DNA of 60,501 bases, taken from contig JAGVKB010000099.1 of assembly GCA_020050835.1 (NCBI GenBank), positions 1 through 60,501 of the forward strand. Direction: 5' to 3'. Position numbers and translations under genes: made by a program. Below the pieces are notes generated by a model that worked only from the letters and a program-made list of their open reading frames with translations, was not told where the DNA came from and made no database searches. The stretch comes from Candidatus Obscuribacterales bacterium. GTDB lineage: Bacteria; Cyanobacteriota; Vampirovibrionia; Obscuribacterales; Obscuribacteraceae. Below, piece after piece: positions 1 through 8,081 of the stretch; the first letter of the stretch is position 1; every line of letters begins with the position of its first letter.

Positions 1-144
1 ACTGGAGCCGGGCTGGGTGCCAGACCCGGGCTGCGTGCTTGAGCCAGGCTGTGTACTGGAGCCGGGCTGGGTGCCAGACCCGGGCTGCGTGCTTGAGCCG
101 GGTTGCGTGCTTGAGCCAGGCTGTGTGCTGGACCCCGGTTGGGT
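1..144. repeat. 18-bp minisatellite encoding TQPGS(S/G) hexapeptides
   Basis: Eight consecutive 18-bp units in phase with the minus-strand gene. A higher-order pattern is visible: positions 1-54 recur almost unchanged at 55-126 with one extra unit inserted. Each unit codes Thr-Gln-Pro-Gly-Ser-Ser or Ser-Gly. The array may continue beyond the window edge. Such arrays change length by slippage or unequal recombination. Confidence 0.9.
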
Positions 145-3100
145 AGACGCATCCGATGGAACATTGGAGCCTGGAACGTTATCGATGGGGTTGCCCTGGT
201 CATCTGTGCGCACCGTTGTTGGAATGTCAGGCTCCCCGGTCGCTGGAATTTGGGGACCACCGGGTTGTCTGGTTCTGGGAGAGTATGTACCAGGTAGGAG
301 CGGCGTGTTTCGCTCAGTGCCCATTGTGCTTTCGCCCTTGCTAACTATCTTTAGGAAGAGTGTCAATGTAACTTGACCAGCACCCTTTTGTCGCACAATG
401 ATCGTGATCGGTGTCACTCCCGGTGGTGCTGTCTCTCTTGCTCGATACTGCTGAGATGAGGCGTGCTCCTTGTGGTAGTCTCCGCTGCCGCCCATAGACC
501 AGGATTCCATTGAGTGAGTGCCAGGGAATACTTGGCTTTGACCCGGAAGAGATCCCCATCCATCCGTAATCTGCGGATAGAAAACTTCAACACGATCGGA
601 TGTGTTTCTTCGGTACCCACTAATATAGATATTGCACGATTTTGTCTCACCCGGAGCAAGTGTCAGCATCGGATAGTCTAGGCGCGCGTTGAGCTGAGGC
701 TTCACCTCTTCCTCTAATACATCGAATGATACGCCGCCGTATAACGTTCTGAATCCTTGTGCGTCGATGACAAAATTCCACCGGTGTTTGCCTGAGTACT
801 TCGAGACAAATCCTGCTACTTTCATGGCGACGACTTGGGGTTCTTGAACTAAATGTGTGACAGTTGCATGCGTCTCCTGTTTGGAGTATTCGACATAATC
901 GTTCTCATGGACCTCGATTTTTTCATTGGGTTTCAAACCCACTAACCTGTAGCGCACTGTCAAAGTGTGGGTTGTCCCGACTACACCCTTTACAGGCGTG
1001 ACTGTCGCTGACAGGAGATCGATCGAACGAACTGTAGCGTCTTCAACCCTGAATGCTACCTTCCGCGATTCCATGCCATGTGGTCCAGCATCGATCGTAT
1101 AAGTCCAGACGTAGTCACCCGCGGTGGTACCAGAGTAACTAAACTCCATAACACCAGATGGATTCAAACTGCTTATGTTTCGCGGATTTTGCCTGAATGT
1201 GAGCGTTGCTGGACCGCTGATACTACTATCTTCAGTGACAGCCTGGCTACTCGAGGAATCCATACCAGCGAGGTGATACGCAACGCGCAACCTGAAAGTT
1301 GTGCCTGATGGTGCAGAATCCGGTGTCACGGTTTCTGAATCGATGACGAGCCTCTTATCTGCCTTAACAACAAATCTCTGGGTATCGGACAGCGTGCCAT
1401 ATCCTGGTACATCTATTTTGAAACGCCAGTCAAATATGCCTGCTTTAGTGGCTCTGTAGACAAGCGTTTTTGCACGCTCAGCGGAATCACCTGTCGAAAC
1501 CAACTGCTGTTGCGCGTCCGGAAAAGGTATCGTCGCCCCGTCTACCTGGACTATTTGAGATGATTCATTGGCTGTGACCGATGTTTCGCGCGGTACACCG
1601 GAAACTAAGTACTTGATGGTCAACTTGAAAGTGTCGCCTATTGCACCTTCAGTCTTTTCTAAGGTTCCAGTGCCTGAGACTCCTTTGTCAGCACGCGGTT
1701 TCACCTCGATCTCAACAACGCTCGATGCTTCTTCGTTGCGATTGGTAGTCAGCTTCGGAGTCCAAATGTATCGTCCGGATTTCGAAGGAGTCCAAGTCTC
1801 TTCATATGGAGGCAGGTCAGCACTTGGTCCTGCGCGAGTCGGATTCAGCTTCTGCTTGGCCAAAATGTGTGAATAACCAGTATGGTCATCCCTTTTTATT
1901 GCCCCCTCGCCAAACACGCTTGTTCCTGGAGCTGTTTCATCGTAGTCGTAAACAACTGTCAGCTTGGCGGTTTCACCAACAGACAGCGGATTTGGAGTAC
2001 ATGTTGCGGAGCGCAACTCCAATCCGCCACCCAGTGTGATTCTTTGCTTGTTGGGCTTGAATTGTGGATCACATTCAAAACTTGCCTTGGCTACGAGGTC
2101 GTATGCTCCCGATTTGTCGCCAATGACCAAGTTAAGTTGCTCCAGCGCTATGACCTGTTCCGGATCATCTTTGAATTCGAGAACCTTCTTGATTGCGTGC
2201 TGCTCACGCGTGTCTGGATCACCTGAAGGTTCAAGATACAACTTGAGTTCAATTTTGATTGGTGCGCGCATTGGCTTGGGCAGGTTGGCAACCTGTACGT
2301 GGACCGATCCTTTGACTGGCCTGTTGCGCGCCTGCTGCGTGCGATCGATTCTGATCTTCATTTTGATTTCGGGAATCGGATTGCCTTTTATTGCAGGCAG
2401 AATGAGAGCAGTACACCCCTCATATTTTTTCCAGGCCAACCTCTCAATAATGTTCCATTGTCTTGTTGTATCAATTGTTGCCATCCGTCTTGCAACGTCG
2501 AAGAGCTTCTCTCCATCAGGGGTAACAAGAGACCCTTCCATCTCGTTTTCGTCATCCTTGTTCAGTTCGTGATGGAGCATCGATCGCCCCTCATCTTTAA
2601 CCACATATTCGATAGCTGTGAAGAAATTGGAGTTTGCTCTGCGCTTTTGGTACTCTTCTTCTGAAGCAAACCTTGGTCTTGTGGTGTCCATTCTGCTTCT
2701 GTCTGTAGCTTCTTTGAGCATTTGGCTTCTGGACCCCTTAAGTTCAGAGTCGGCGAAATAGCCAGTTTTCAAAGCCGAAGGCCAACCACTCGCGCTCCAA
2801 CTCTTGGTGGCGAAGCTTTTGCTTTGGGGGTTCCATTCCCATGGGGAGTATATGTGCCAGGGAAATGGCGTGATCTGACCGGCAGGCGTACCGTCTTCGA
2901 ACTGAATTTCTATCCAATTCGCGTGCGAGTAAAAATCCTGCAAAGCATGATAGCCTTCACCAATTTTGTACCTGGCGTCGTCTTTGTGCGCTTGATCCTT
3001 GTACGCGTCCTGGGCGATTGTGAGGGCGTCTTCGATTGTCTTACGAAAGAAATCGAAACCACCTCGAATATTGTTGCTGTCGCAGTGGCGCTCGGTATCA

Positions 3101-3336
3101 TAAAACTTCTTGGAAAGCAACACGTCGTTGTCCGCATGCCCTTGGTTAATCTTGGCAAATGCCTCATCTTGAAACCCAAGAGGTTTGAGAGCATCTTGGA
3201 AAATCTGAAGGTGGACGTTTCGGGAGAACTTCATCCCGGCTACATTTAAGCCTGTCTTGAATGCAAGCGCTCTTGAAATGAGACCAAAAGTGGCCACAAG
3301 CATCACCAGCACTAGCAAGCAATGAGTTCTTCTCAT
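1..3336 (-). CDS. Secreted Het-C / zinc-phospholipase-C-like protein with C-terminal TQPGSS repeats (3' end outside window)
   Basis: An uninterrupted frame of 1112 codons runs from ATG 3336-3334 to the left edge with no stop, so the C-terminus is missing. The N-terminus is a typical signal peptide (two Arg, hydrophobic core, Ala-Leu-Ala near residue 25), so the protein is exported. Residues about 26-240 contain a His/Asp-rich helical domain with HALQDFYSHANW near residue 130, a motif I associate with Het-C and the related zinc-dependent phospholipase C fold; nearby HADND and HCDSNN segments supply more possible metal ligands. Residues about 330-950 are beta-rich with recurring Ig-like segments. 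The last 48 visible residues are TQPGSS/TQPGSG repeats. Frame agreement was checked near positions 1, 360, 1080, 2580 and 3120. It lies outside the mobile element. A cell-surface or secreted lipid-active or adhesion role is inference. Confidence 0.8.
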   Translation of the reverse strand, partial: MRRTHCLLVLVMLVATFGLISRALAFKTGLNVAGMKFSRNVHLQIFQDALKPLGFQDEAFAKINQGHADNDVLLSKKFYDTERHCDSNNIRGGFDFFRKTIEDALTIAQDAYKDQAHKDDARYKIGEGYHALQDFYSHANWIEIQFEDGTPAGQITPFPWHIYSPWEWNPQSKSFATKSWSASGWPSALKTGYFADSELKGSRSQMLKEATDRSRMDTTRPRFASEEEYQKRRANSNFFTAIEYVVKDEGRSMLHHELNKDDENEMEGSLVTPDGEKLFDVARRMATIDTTRQWNIIERLAWKKYEGCTALILPAIKGNPIPEIKMKIRIDRTQQARNRPVKGSVHVQVANLPKPMRAPIKIELKLYLEPSGDPDTREQHAIKKVLEFKDDPEQVIALEQLNLVIGDKSGAYDLVAKASFECDPQFKPNKQRITLGGGLELRSATCTPNPLSVGETAKLTVVYDYDETAPGTSVFGEGAIKRDDHTGYSHILAKQKLNPTRAGPSADLPPYEETWTPSKSGRYIWTPKLTTNRNEEASSVVEIEVKPRADKGVSGTGTLEKTEGAIGDTFKLTIKYLVSGVPRETSVTANESSQIVQVDGATIPFPDAQQQLVSTGDSAERAKTLVYRATKAGIFDWRFKIDVPGYGTLSDTQRFVVKADKRLVIDSETVTPDSAPSGTTFRLRVAYHLAGMDSSSSQAVTEDSSISGPATLTFRQNPRNISSLNPSGVMEFSYSGTTAGDYVWTYTIDAGPHGMESRKVAFRVEDATVRSIDLLSATVTPVKGVVGTTHTLTVRYRLVGLKPNEKIEVHENDYVEYSKQETHATVTHLVQEPQVVAMKVAGFVSKYSGKHRWNFVIDAQGFRTLYGGVSFDVLEEEVKPQLNARLDYPMLTLAPGETKSCNIYISGYRRNTSDRVEVFYPQITDGWGSLPGQSQVFPGTHSMESWSMGGSGDYHKEHASSQQYRARETAPPGVTPITIIVRQKGAGQVTLTLFLKIVSKGESTMGTERNTPLLPGTYSPRTRQPGGPQIPATGEPDIPTTVRTDDQGNPIDNVPGSNVPSDASTQPGSSTQPGSSTQPGSSTQPGSGTQPGSSTQPGSSTQPGSGTQPGSS

Positions 3337-3477
3337 ACCCTTATCGTCTATTGGGTGGGCGGTTGGACAATTCTACCGACAATGCGGTGTTTTTGCCCCG
3401 CTTTTGCTGTAAACACTGCTTTTTCTCATGGATCGACTAACTGCAGGAAATCGTCAAACCAGACCAGCTGCGTGCGC

Positions 3478-3675
3478 TCACCAGTCCTTGAAATCAGCTT
3501 TCGATCCCCATTCTGGCAAGATCTGCAGGATCTTAATCATTTTGCAAACCGTATCCTGCTTAATGCCGAGGTGGTAGGCAATCTCATCAACAGAGAGCCA
3601 ACGGTCATCTATCTTTTGTCTCCATCTACCATGTGTGCTGTCTCGTGACAGCCATTCCGTTCCAGATTGAACCAT
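3478..3675 (-). CDS. Small excisionase/MerR-type helix-turn-helix protein, probably truncated
   Basis: This 65-residue frame contains WLSVDEIAYHLGIKQDTV, the usual helix-turn-helix of small excisionase-like DNA-binding proteins. In that family the next segment normally reads like a Gly-Arg-hydrophobic wing and then an (E/D)(V/L)D-x-W(I/V) end. Here the frame instead ends abruptly after PEWGSKADFKDW, so a frameshift or truncation after residue 50 is likely. It sits about 400 bp outside the left attachment site, on the chromosomal side. It may be the relic of an older element that used the same tRNA site. A functional short regulator is the alternative. Confidence 0.5.
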   Translation of the reverse strand: MVQSGTEWLSRDSTHGRWRQKIDDRWLSVDEIAYHLGIKQDTVCKMIKILQILPEWGSKADFKDW

Positions 3676-4006
3676 GCCTTACATTTGAGGCCATGAGGGC
3701 TGATGTTTTACACTAGCGCGCAGTGGGATGCTATCGTCTTGAAAACCGTTTTCGGACGGTTTGTCTGATTATTCTGCCTCTTTATCCCGATATGTCCGCT
3801 TGTAGACATATCGGCTATCTATAAGGTTTGGGCATGTGCAGCGCCGTCATGTGCGCCAGATCTACTGTCGCCATACAAGCGGCAGATGTCTTGCAAATTG
3901 GCACCATATACGGTGCCGATAAAAATTGACCGAGGTTGGCCCAGGTTGATTGTTCAATCCTATTTCTCTCGGCTAGACCTCGAAAGTCCTCCACCCCAAA
4001 AAGAAA
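3676..4006. other. Intergenic region left of the attachment site
   Basis: No convincing gene is visible. Short inverted and repeated motifs occur around 3745-3815 (paired ACCGTTTTCGGACGGT-like and GACATATCGG segments) without clear function. The minus-strand frame at 3815-4060 overlaps the tRNA remnant and is not considered coding. Confidence 0.5.
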
Positions 4007-4024
4007 TTCCAGCTTTCGCTGGAA
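4007..4024 (-). terminator. Orphan tRNA-Leu terminator
   Basis: A 7-bp perfect stem (TTCCAGC / GCTGGAA) with a 4-nt loop is followed on the minus strand by a T-rich tract. It lies directly 3' of the tRNA-Leu remnant at the same distance as the equivalent hairpin at the intact tRNA (41016-41031). It was probably the original terminator of the host tRNA before the element inserted. Confidence 0.65.
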
Positions 4025-4030
4025 CTTAGA

Positions 4031-4084
4031 TGGTGGGCGAGGAGAGACTTGAACTCTCACGTATTGCTACACTAGATCCTAAGT
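4031..4084 (-). pseudogene. 3' half of tRNA-Leu(UAG), displaced by integration
   Basis: This segment matches the 3' part of the intact tRNA-Leu at 41040-41123: the CCA end, 3' acceptor strand, T arm, variable region and anticodon loop. Similarity stops at 4084, and no 5' half follows. Its T stem (GAGAG/CTCTC) is fully Watson-Crick but differs in sequence from that of the intact tRNA. It therefore looks like the pre-integration host sequence, not a copy made from the other end. Confidence 0.85.
4058..4084. repeat. attL core (27 bp identical to 41067-41093)
   Basis: Twenty-seven consecutive bases, from the variable region through the anticodon loop of tRNA-Leu, are identical to 41067-41093 in the same orientation. 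They are flanked by divergent sequence on both sides. The tyrosine recombinase gene starts about 255 bp to the right, on the element side. The crossover must lie within this block. Confidence 0.85.
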
Positions 4085-4223
4085 TAAGTGCGCGATGACA
4101 GAATCAGGGTTTCGGGACTTTTGACGAATTCACCGGAAATCCTCTTAAATCACATAGAACGAGCCTGTTATAATGGTTATAGGCTTTGTGAACACTTGCT
4201 CACTTTGATCCTGTTTCCTTCCG

Positions 4224-4246
4224 CCTCTGGGCTATTTCTGGGCTAG
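4224..4246. repeat. Subterminal 23-bp direct repeat, left copy
   Basis: These 23 bases are identical and in the same orientation at 40966-40988, so each copy lies just inside one end of the element. The unit itself contains a doubled TGGGCTA. The position between the att core and the integrase gene suits an arm-type binding site for the recombinase. This role is inferred. Confidence 0.7.
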
Positions 4247-4338
4247 AAAATTACCTAAGATGCCCATATATCTCCAAAAATGTCCAGCAAACTGGTATTT
4301 TATACCCTATTTTACCCTCAACGAGAGAATGCGGCTTT

Positions 4339-5637
4339 ATGAAAGGCAAAATCACCAAGAGATTCGTCGACGGGCTCGACAAGCCAGGAAAATGGAAGTG
4401 CACGGAGGTGCGTGGCTTTGGGGTCAAGGTGACGCCTGCCGGCAAGAAGATATATATCGTAGAGAACAACGTGCGCGGTGGCTCTGCAAAAATCACCGTA
4501 ACTATCGGACAGCACGGAGTTTGGTTGACGGACCCGGCGCGTGATGAGGCAAAGCGCATCCTGGCGTTGATGGCGCAGGGTATCAATCCCAATGAATTGA
4601 AGGCGAAGGACAGAGCGGAGCAGGAACGGCAGAAGGAGATCGAGCAGGCAAAAAGTAGAGATCTTGAGATTACGCTGGAACGTGTGCTGAACGACTATAT
4701 GCGATCGCGCGGTGACTCACTCAAGGAGAGCACCAGGTACATCTACAACTGTGTGATTTCGAGTAGTCTGTCAGAGTGGATGGCACTGCCCATCAAAGAA
4801 ATCACTCGCGAAATGGTTGAAGCTCGACACAGGGAAATGACTGACTCTGGGAAAAAGGGCGCTGCCAACCATGTGATGCGAGTTCTTCGAGCTTTATTCA
4901 CATACGCGATGACGACGTACAAAAGCTTTGATGGTGCGCGACTTCTCACTGAAAATCCTGTGCGTAGATTGTCGGAAGTGAAGGCCTGGAACAAACTGGA
5001 GCGCAGGCAAGGCGTGATCAAGACGCATGAAATGCACGCCTGGTATCAAGCGGTGAAGAAACTTCAGTATCAGTCATCCAAAGACTTGCTTGTTTTCTTG
5101 CTTTTCACTGGGCTTCGTCGCAATGAAGCAGCGAATCTGAAGTGGGCAGATGTCGATTACGATGGGAAGACCATCTTTGTAAAAGATACAAAAAACAGAG
5201 TGCCGCATATGCTGCCAATGACCTCGCAGTTGCGTGCTCTCTTGAAGAGCCGCCCGCAGGGAGCAAGCGATGATTTGATATTTCCATCCAAGAGAACAGG
5301 GCAAGCTATTCGAGATGTTCGTGCTGACCTAGATAAAATCAAAGAAGTGAGCGGCATCGAATTTGTTCTTCACGATCTTCGTCGGACTTTCATAACGATC
5401 GCCGAAAGCCTTGATATTCCCTATTACGCGATTAAGCGCCTGGCAAATCACAAAGACAGCACCGATGTTACGGTCGGCTATATAGTCGCAAATGTAGAGC
5501 GGCTGCGAGAGCCAATGGCGAAGATCTCAAATTTCATTGATGAGAAGATTCAGTTTACCGAGGAAACTGATGATGCCAAAAAAGGCAAGCCAAAGAAGGT
5601 AGTGGCATTCCGCAAAAAAGCTGGTACCGAGCGGTAA
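4339..5637 (+). CDS. int: Tyrosine recombinase / integrase
   Basis: This 432-residue protein is a phage/island-type integrase. The N-terminal 90 residues resemble the DUF4102 arm-binding domain (KxYxVENNVRGG..ITVTIGQHG). A SAM-like core-binding domain follows at about 110-215, then the catalytic domain. Catalytic residues are visible: R260 in TGLRRNE, H345 and R348 in HDLRR, H371 in LANHK, and Y381 in GYIV. It would cut and join within the tRNA-Leu att core to integrate and excise the element. It is the first gene inside attL and reads inward, as in most tRNA-borne islands. The 50-residue charged tail after the Tyr is longer than usual. Confidence 0.95.
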   Translation: MKGKITKRFVDGLDKPGKWKCTEVRGFGVKVTPAGKKIYIVENNVRGGSAKITVTIGQHGVWLTDPARDEAKRILALMAQGINPNELKAKDRAEQERQKEIEQAKSRDLEITLERVLNDYMRSRGDSLKESTRYIYNCVISSSLSEWMALPIKEITREMVEARHREMTDSGKKGAANHVMRVLRALFTYAMTTYKSFDGARLLTENPVRRLSEVKAWNKLERRQGVIKTHEMHAWYQAVKKLQYQSSKDLLVFLLFTGLRRNEAANLKWADVDYDGKTIFVKDTKNRVPHMLPMTSQLRALLKSRPQGASDDLIFPSKRTGQAIRDVRADLDKIKEVSGIEFVLHDLRRTFITIAESLDIPYYAIKRLANHKDSTDVTVGYIVANVERLREPMAKISNFIDEKIQFTEETDDAKKGKPKKVVAFRKKAGTER

Positions 5638-5642
5638 GCATT

Positions 5643-6161
5643 GTGAGCAGCAGACTGCGCAAAGCGGGTGAAACGTTCGTCTATGTGAACTGGCACGAGG
5701 ACGAAGACAGAATTTATGGAAGCCCTGTGGATCCAATTTCACTTGCCCAAGCAAAGACTGATGGTTTATGTCGTTGTAGCGAGCAGAAGGGTGTATTTTT
5801 CAAAGAACGAGGCGTGGCCTGGCGGCTAACGGATCGAATTGAAGTTCTGAGCATTCCGTCAAATGAAATCTATTGTAAGGCGTGTATGCTGACGGAGCCT
5901 GTCACCTACCCCGGCCCGCGAGGACGGACATGGACTTGCCCACGTACAATGCTTTTCCTGGTCAAAAGCAATGAAGATCTTCTGTTTCAAGTAAAACTTT
6001 GGAAAAGCGGACATAAGCTCCTGGAGACGGTCCGGACGAAGTATGGTGAGATCGCAGTCCTCTCGAAACGGATGCCGGATGGAGTGGACTATGTGTTGCG
6101 TTGTCCACACTGCAACAAAGGCATTGTGTTAGCGGTTGCTCCTGAAAGGGATTCGTTATAG
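5643..6161 (+). CDS. Hypothetical protein with two cysteine pairs
   Basis: I do not recognise this 172-residue protein. It starts with GTG five bases after the integrase stop, so it is probably co-transcribed with int. It has CRC near residue 43, CKAC near 79 and CPHC near 155. These Cys pairs could form a zinc site or treble-clef-like fold. There is no signal peptide or membrane segment. The position directly behind int would suit a recombination directionality or accessory role, but nothing in the sequence shows this. Confidence 0.6.
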   Translation: MSSRLRKAGETFVYVNWHEDEDRIYGSPVDPISLAQAKTDGLCRCSEQKGVFFKERGVAWRLTDRIEVLSIPSNEIYCKACMLTEPVTYPGPRGRTWTCPRTMLFLVKSNEDLLFQVKLWKSGHKLLETVRTKYGEIAVLSKRMPDGVDYVLRCPHCNKGIVLAVAPERDSL

Positions 6162-6534
6162 CCTCGGCGCGTCGGTGTGGTATTATCAATTTTATGAATA
6201 CCCGTCTGACAATATCAACAAGCATCAAACTGCAAAGAGCCAATAAGGGCTAGGCAGCAGCTTCGTCGTGTGTTCAGACCGGATCAAATCTTTTCACTCC
6301 TACTGTGCTACGGCGAAGCTGCCTGAATGGGCGGAGCGAAGCTCGTGGGAGGTTATTGCTATCTGTACAGAGTGAATTTGACTGAGCGGTCATCAACCTG
6401 ATGACTTGTAGATCGGTTGCTTGCTGGCCGCAGAACTGGCGCCACTATATGTGGTGCTGTCATTGTGCGCGTCTCTGCCAATGAAAGTTGGCACATCTCG
6501 CTTAAGTCCTAGTGACCTTAAGGAAAGTGAAGCG
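6162..6534. other. Non-coding gap with a large imperfect inverted repeat
   Basis: No good gene start precedes 6535. An inverted pair (AGGCAGCAGCTTCG near 6250 and CGAAGCTGCCT near 6315) could form a long stem with a roughly 50-nt loop. A Shine-Dalgarno-like AAGGAAAG sits just before the ATG at 6535. The frame is open upstream to 6421 through a TTG, but that extension lacks a ribosome-binding site. Confidence 0.35.
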
Positions 6535-6981
6535 ATGAAGGATTTTGAACGAGCCGAAAAGATTCTGATGGACTCCGGGTACTTCGCAGGAGATCCCGGC
6601 AGCCCGGGAGGTTTGTGTCCCGTTCAACATACTGCGCTGTTGAAGGATGGACGAACCTATTACTTCCGCTCGCGCGGAAGCGTTGCGTCCATAGAAATCT
6701 ATCCAGAGTGGGCGGAATGGAAGGAGGAAGGTGGACTCCCTGATGAGCAACCGGAGGGTGAGTATGAAACGTCCTATCGCTGGCCGGACGCCGGATATAT
6801 TTCGCCAGTCAAAGCGGCCCGGCTGATCGTCAAATGGCTAAGCTTTTTCTACAGCGATCCATTTCGTCGATACGACCAGAGATTGAGAGCTATGCGGCTC
6901 AAGGAGAATCAAGACAAAAATGCACAACGGAGCGATTCGAAGATAGCTGGTTGTGATTTGAGTTCGAAGGAGGAGCAATGA
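6535..6981 (+). CDS. Hypothetical soluble protein
   Basis: About 148 residues from ATG 6535, chosen because AAGGAAAG lies about 8 nt upstream. The centre (KDGRTYYFRSRGSVASIEIYP) is beta-rich and the C-terminal third is helical and strongly charged. The last codons overlap the next gene (ATGA at 6978-6981), so it is translationally coupled to the phosphoesterase. I do not recognise the family. No catalytic motif, signal peptide or membrane helix is seen. Confidence 0.6.
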   Translation: MKDFERAEKILMDSGYFAGDPGSPGGLCPVQHTALLKDGRTYYFRSRGSVASIEIYPEWAEWKEEGGLPDEQPEGEYETSYRWPDAGYISPVKAARLIVKWLSFFYSDPFRRYDQRLRAMRLKENQDKNAQRSDSKIAGCDLSSKEEQ

Positions 6982-7571
6982 CAATCTGGTTCACATCCGA
7001 CCACCATTTTGGACATGCAAACATCATCAAATACTGTGAAAGACCATTCAATTCGGTAGCACACATGAACGCCTCTATGGTGGGAGCTTGGAACGGGGTG
7101 GTTGCTCCGGGTGATACTGTGTATTACTTGGGCGATTTTGCCATGCAACCACATTTGGTGGCAGAGATGTTGCCCCAACTTAATGGCACGAAAATACTCA
7201 TTGCTGGAAATCATGACCGCTGCCATCCGAAAATCGGCAGTCCATACAAGTGGCTTCAAGCCTATGTTGAGGCTGGTTTCATTTCCGTGCACACCGAGAT
7301 GGACATGGAGATCGGCGACCAGAACGTTCTCTTACATCATTTCCCATACAGGATTGAGACAGAACCGAAGCAGAAGTATTATGGGCAACGCCCTGTCGAC
7401 AATGGCGGTTGGTTGATTCACGGACACGTGCACAACCGTTGGAAGTTGTCTGGACGGCAGATCAATGTGAGCGTCGAGAACTGGAATTTTGAGCCCGTGA
7501 GCCTGGAGACTATTGCCGCGGTCATCGAAGAAGGTCCGCAGCCGAGCGCCGTGTCTCGATCTTATGACTGA
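6978..7571 (+). CDS. Calcineurin-like metallophosphoesterase
   Basis: A 197-residue single-domain enzyme with the full set of metal-binding motifs: D-x-H in SDHHFGH near residue 8, GD in YYLGDFA near 51, GNHD near 76, a His in LLHHFPY near 117, and the closing GHVH near 149. Relatives hydrolyse phosphodiester or phosphomonoester bonds using two metal ions. The compact form with FTSDHHFGH is common in phage and plasmid phosphoesterases. The substrate is unknown. It overlaps the preceding gene by 4 nt. There is no export signal, so it acts in the cytoplasm. Confidence 0.9.
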   Translation: MTIWFTSDHHFGHANIIKYCERPFNSVAHMNASMVGAWNGVVAPGDTVYYLGDFAMQPHLVAEMLPQLNGTKILIAGNHDRCHPKIGSPYKWLQAYVEAGFISVHTEMDMEIGDQNVLLHHFPYRIETEPKQKYYGQRPVDNGGWLIHGHVHNRWKLSGRQINVSVENWNFEPVSLETIAAVIEEGPQPSAVSRSYD

Positions 7572-7644
7572 TGGCTCGTAACTCAGCGGGTTGGACGGAG
7601 GCGCAACCGTTGCGAGCGAATCCTCGGCCTCCGTCAGGCAGCGC

Positions 7645-7829
7645 AACACTGCCGGATTCGTTTCGTTCTGAGCGACGATGGTCGTGGCAAATGCTGCTGG
7701 GTGCTTCTTTGGCTCGCCTTGTCTGTCTTGACCGCTCCGCTAAAATGCGGCGGGCGAAGGCGCACAAGTTTCACTGCCGTCTATCGCCCGCCTTCGCTCG
7801 CAGACAAAAGAGCGGGGCGAGTCAAGACG
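7645..7829. repeat. Dispersed structured repeat, copy A
   Basis: About 185 bp similar to 27245-27428, in the same orientation. It starts with CACTGCCGGATTCGTT and carries a 30-bp identical block at about 7774-7803, then a 21-bp identical block to 7829. GTCTTGAC at 7725-7732 and GTCAAGAC at 7821-7828 form perfect outer inverted repeats. Inside them are GC-rich arms (GCGGGCGAAGGCG and CGCCCGCCTTCGC). The overlapping 88-residue frame at 7571-7837 is probably not a gene. This could be a structured RNA, a MITE-like repeat or a single-strand replication or transfer signal. Confidence 0.75.
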
Positions 7830-7858
7830 GGTTGTGAGATTGCAAAGTCTGCTGGCTA

Positions 7859-7980
7859 GTTGTCGGGAAAGTGTCGGGATTAATCTAAACTGCCGATTTA
7901 CGCCTGGAATCGCGACAAAATGTCGGGAAAAGTGTCGGGATTCAAGATTTTGGCCAGTTTGACCGACAAATCGCGACAAC
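7859..7980. repeat. Iteron-like double repeat
   Basis: Two units 60 bp apart each begin with TGTCGGGAAA(A)GTGTCGGGATT (7861 and 7921) and end with AATCGCGACAA (about 7909 and 7969). The first AATCGCGACA and the second TGTCGGGA almost form a dyad across 7910-7928. Repeats of this kind bind replication initiators or repressors. No gene is needed to explain the region between 7838 and 8081. Confidence 0.6.
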
Positions 7981-8081
7981 GAGTCCGCACATTCCTTGCA
8001 TTGGGGAGGAGGAGCGGCGGTGTGTTGGGGTGGGGGGCGGCACCACCTGCGCAGCAGGCTAGTGTGAAGGTTAATCCTCAG

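Noticed and set aside
1-376. A plus-strand 119-residue frame of DPGCVLEPGCV-like repeats
   Set aside because: It is the complement of the minus-strand TQPGSS repeat, whose frame is open for 1112 codons and begins with a signal peptide.
7571-7837. An 88-residue plus-strand frame after the phosphoesterase
   Set aside because: Most of it overlaps the dispersed repeat, whose second copy encodes a different, non-homologous translation. No independent coding evidence.
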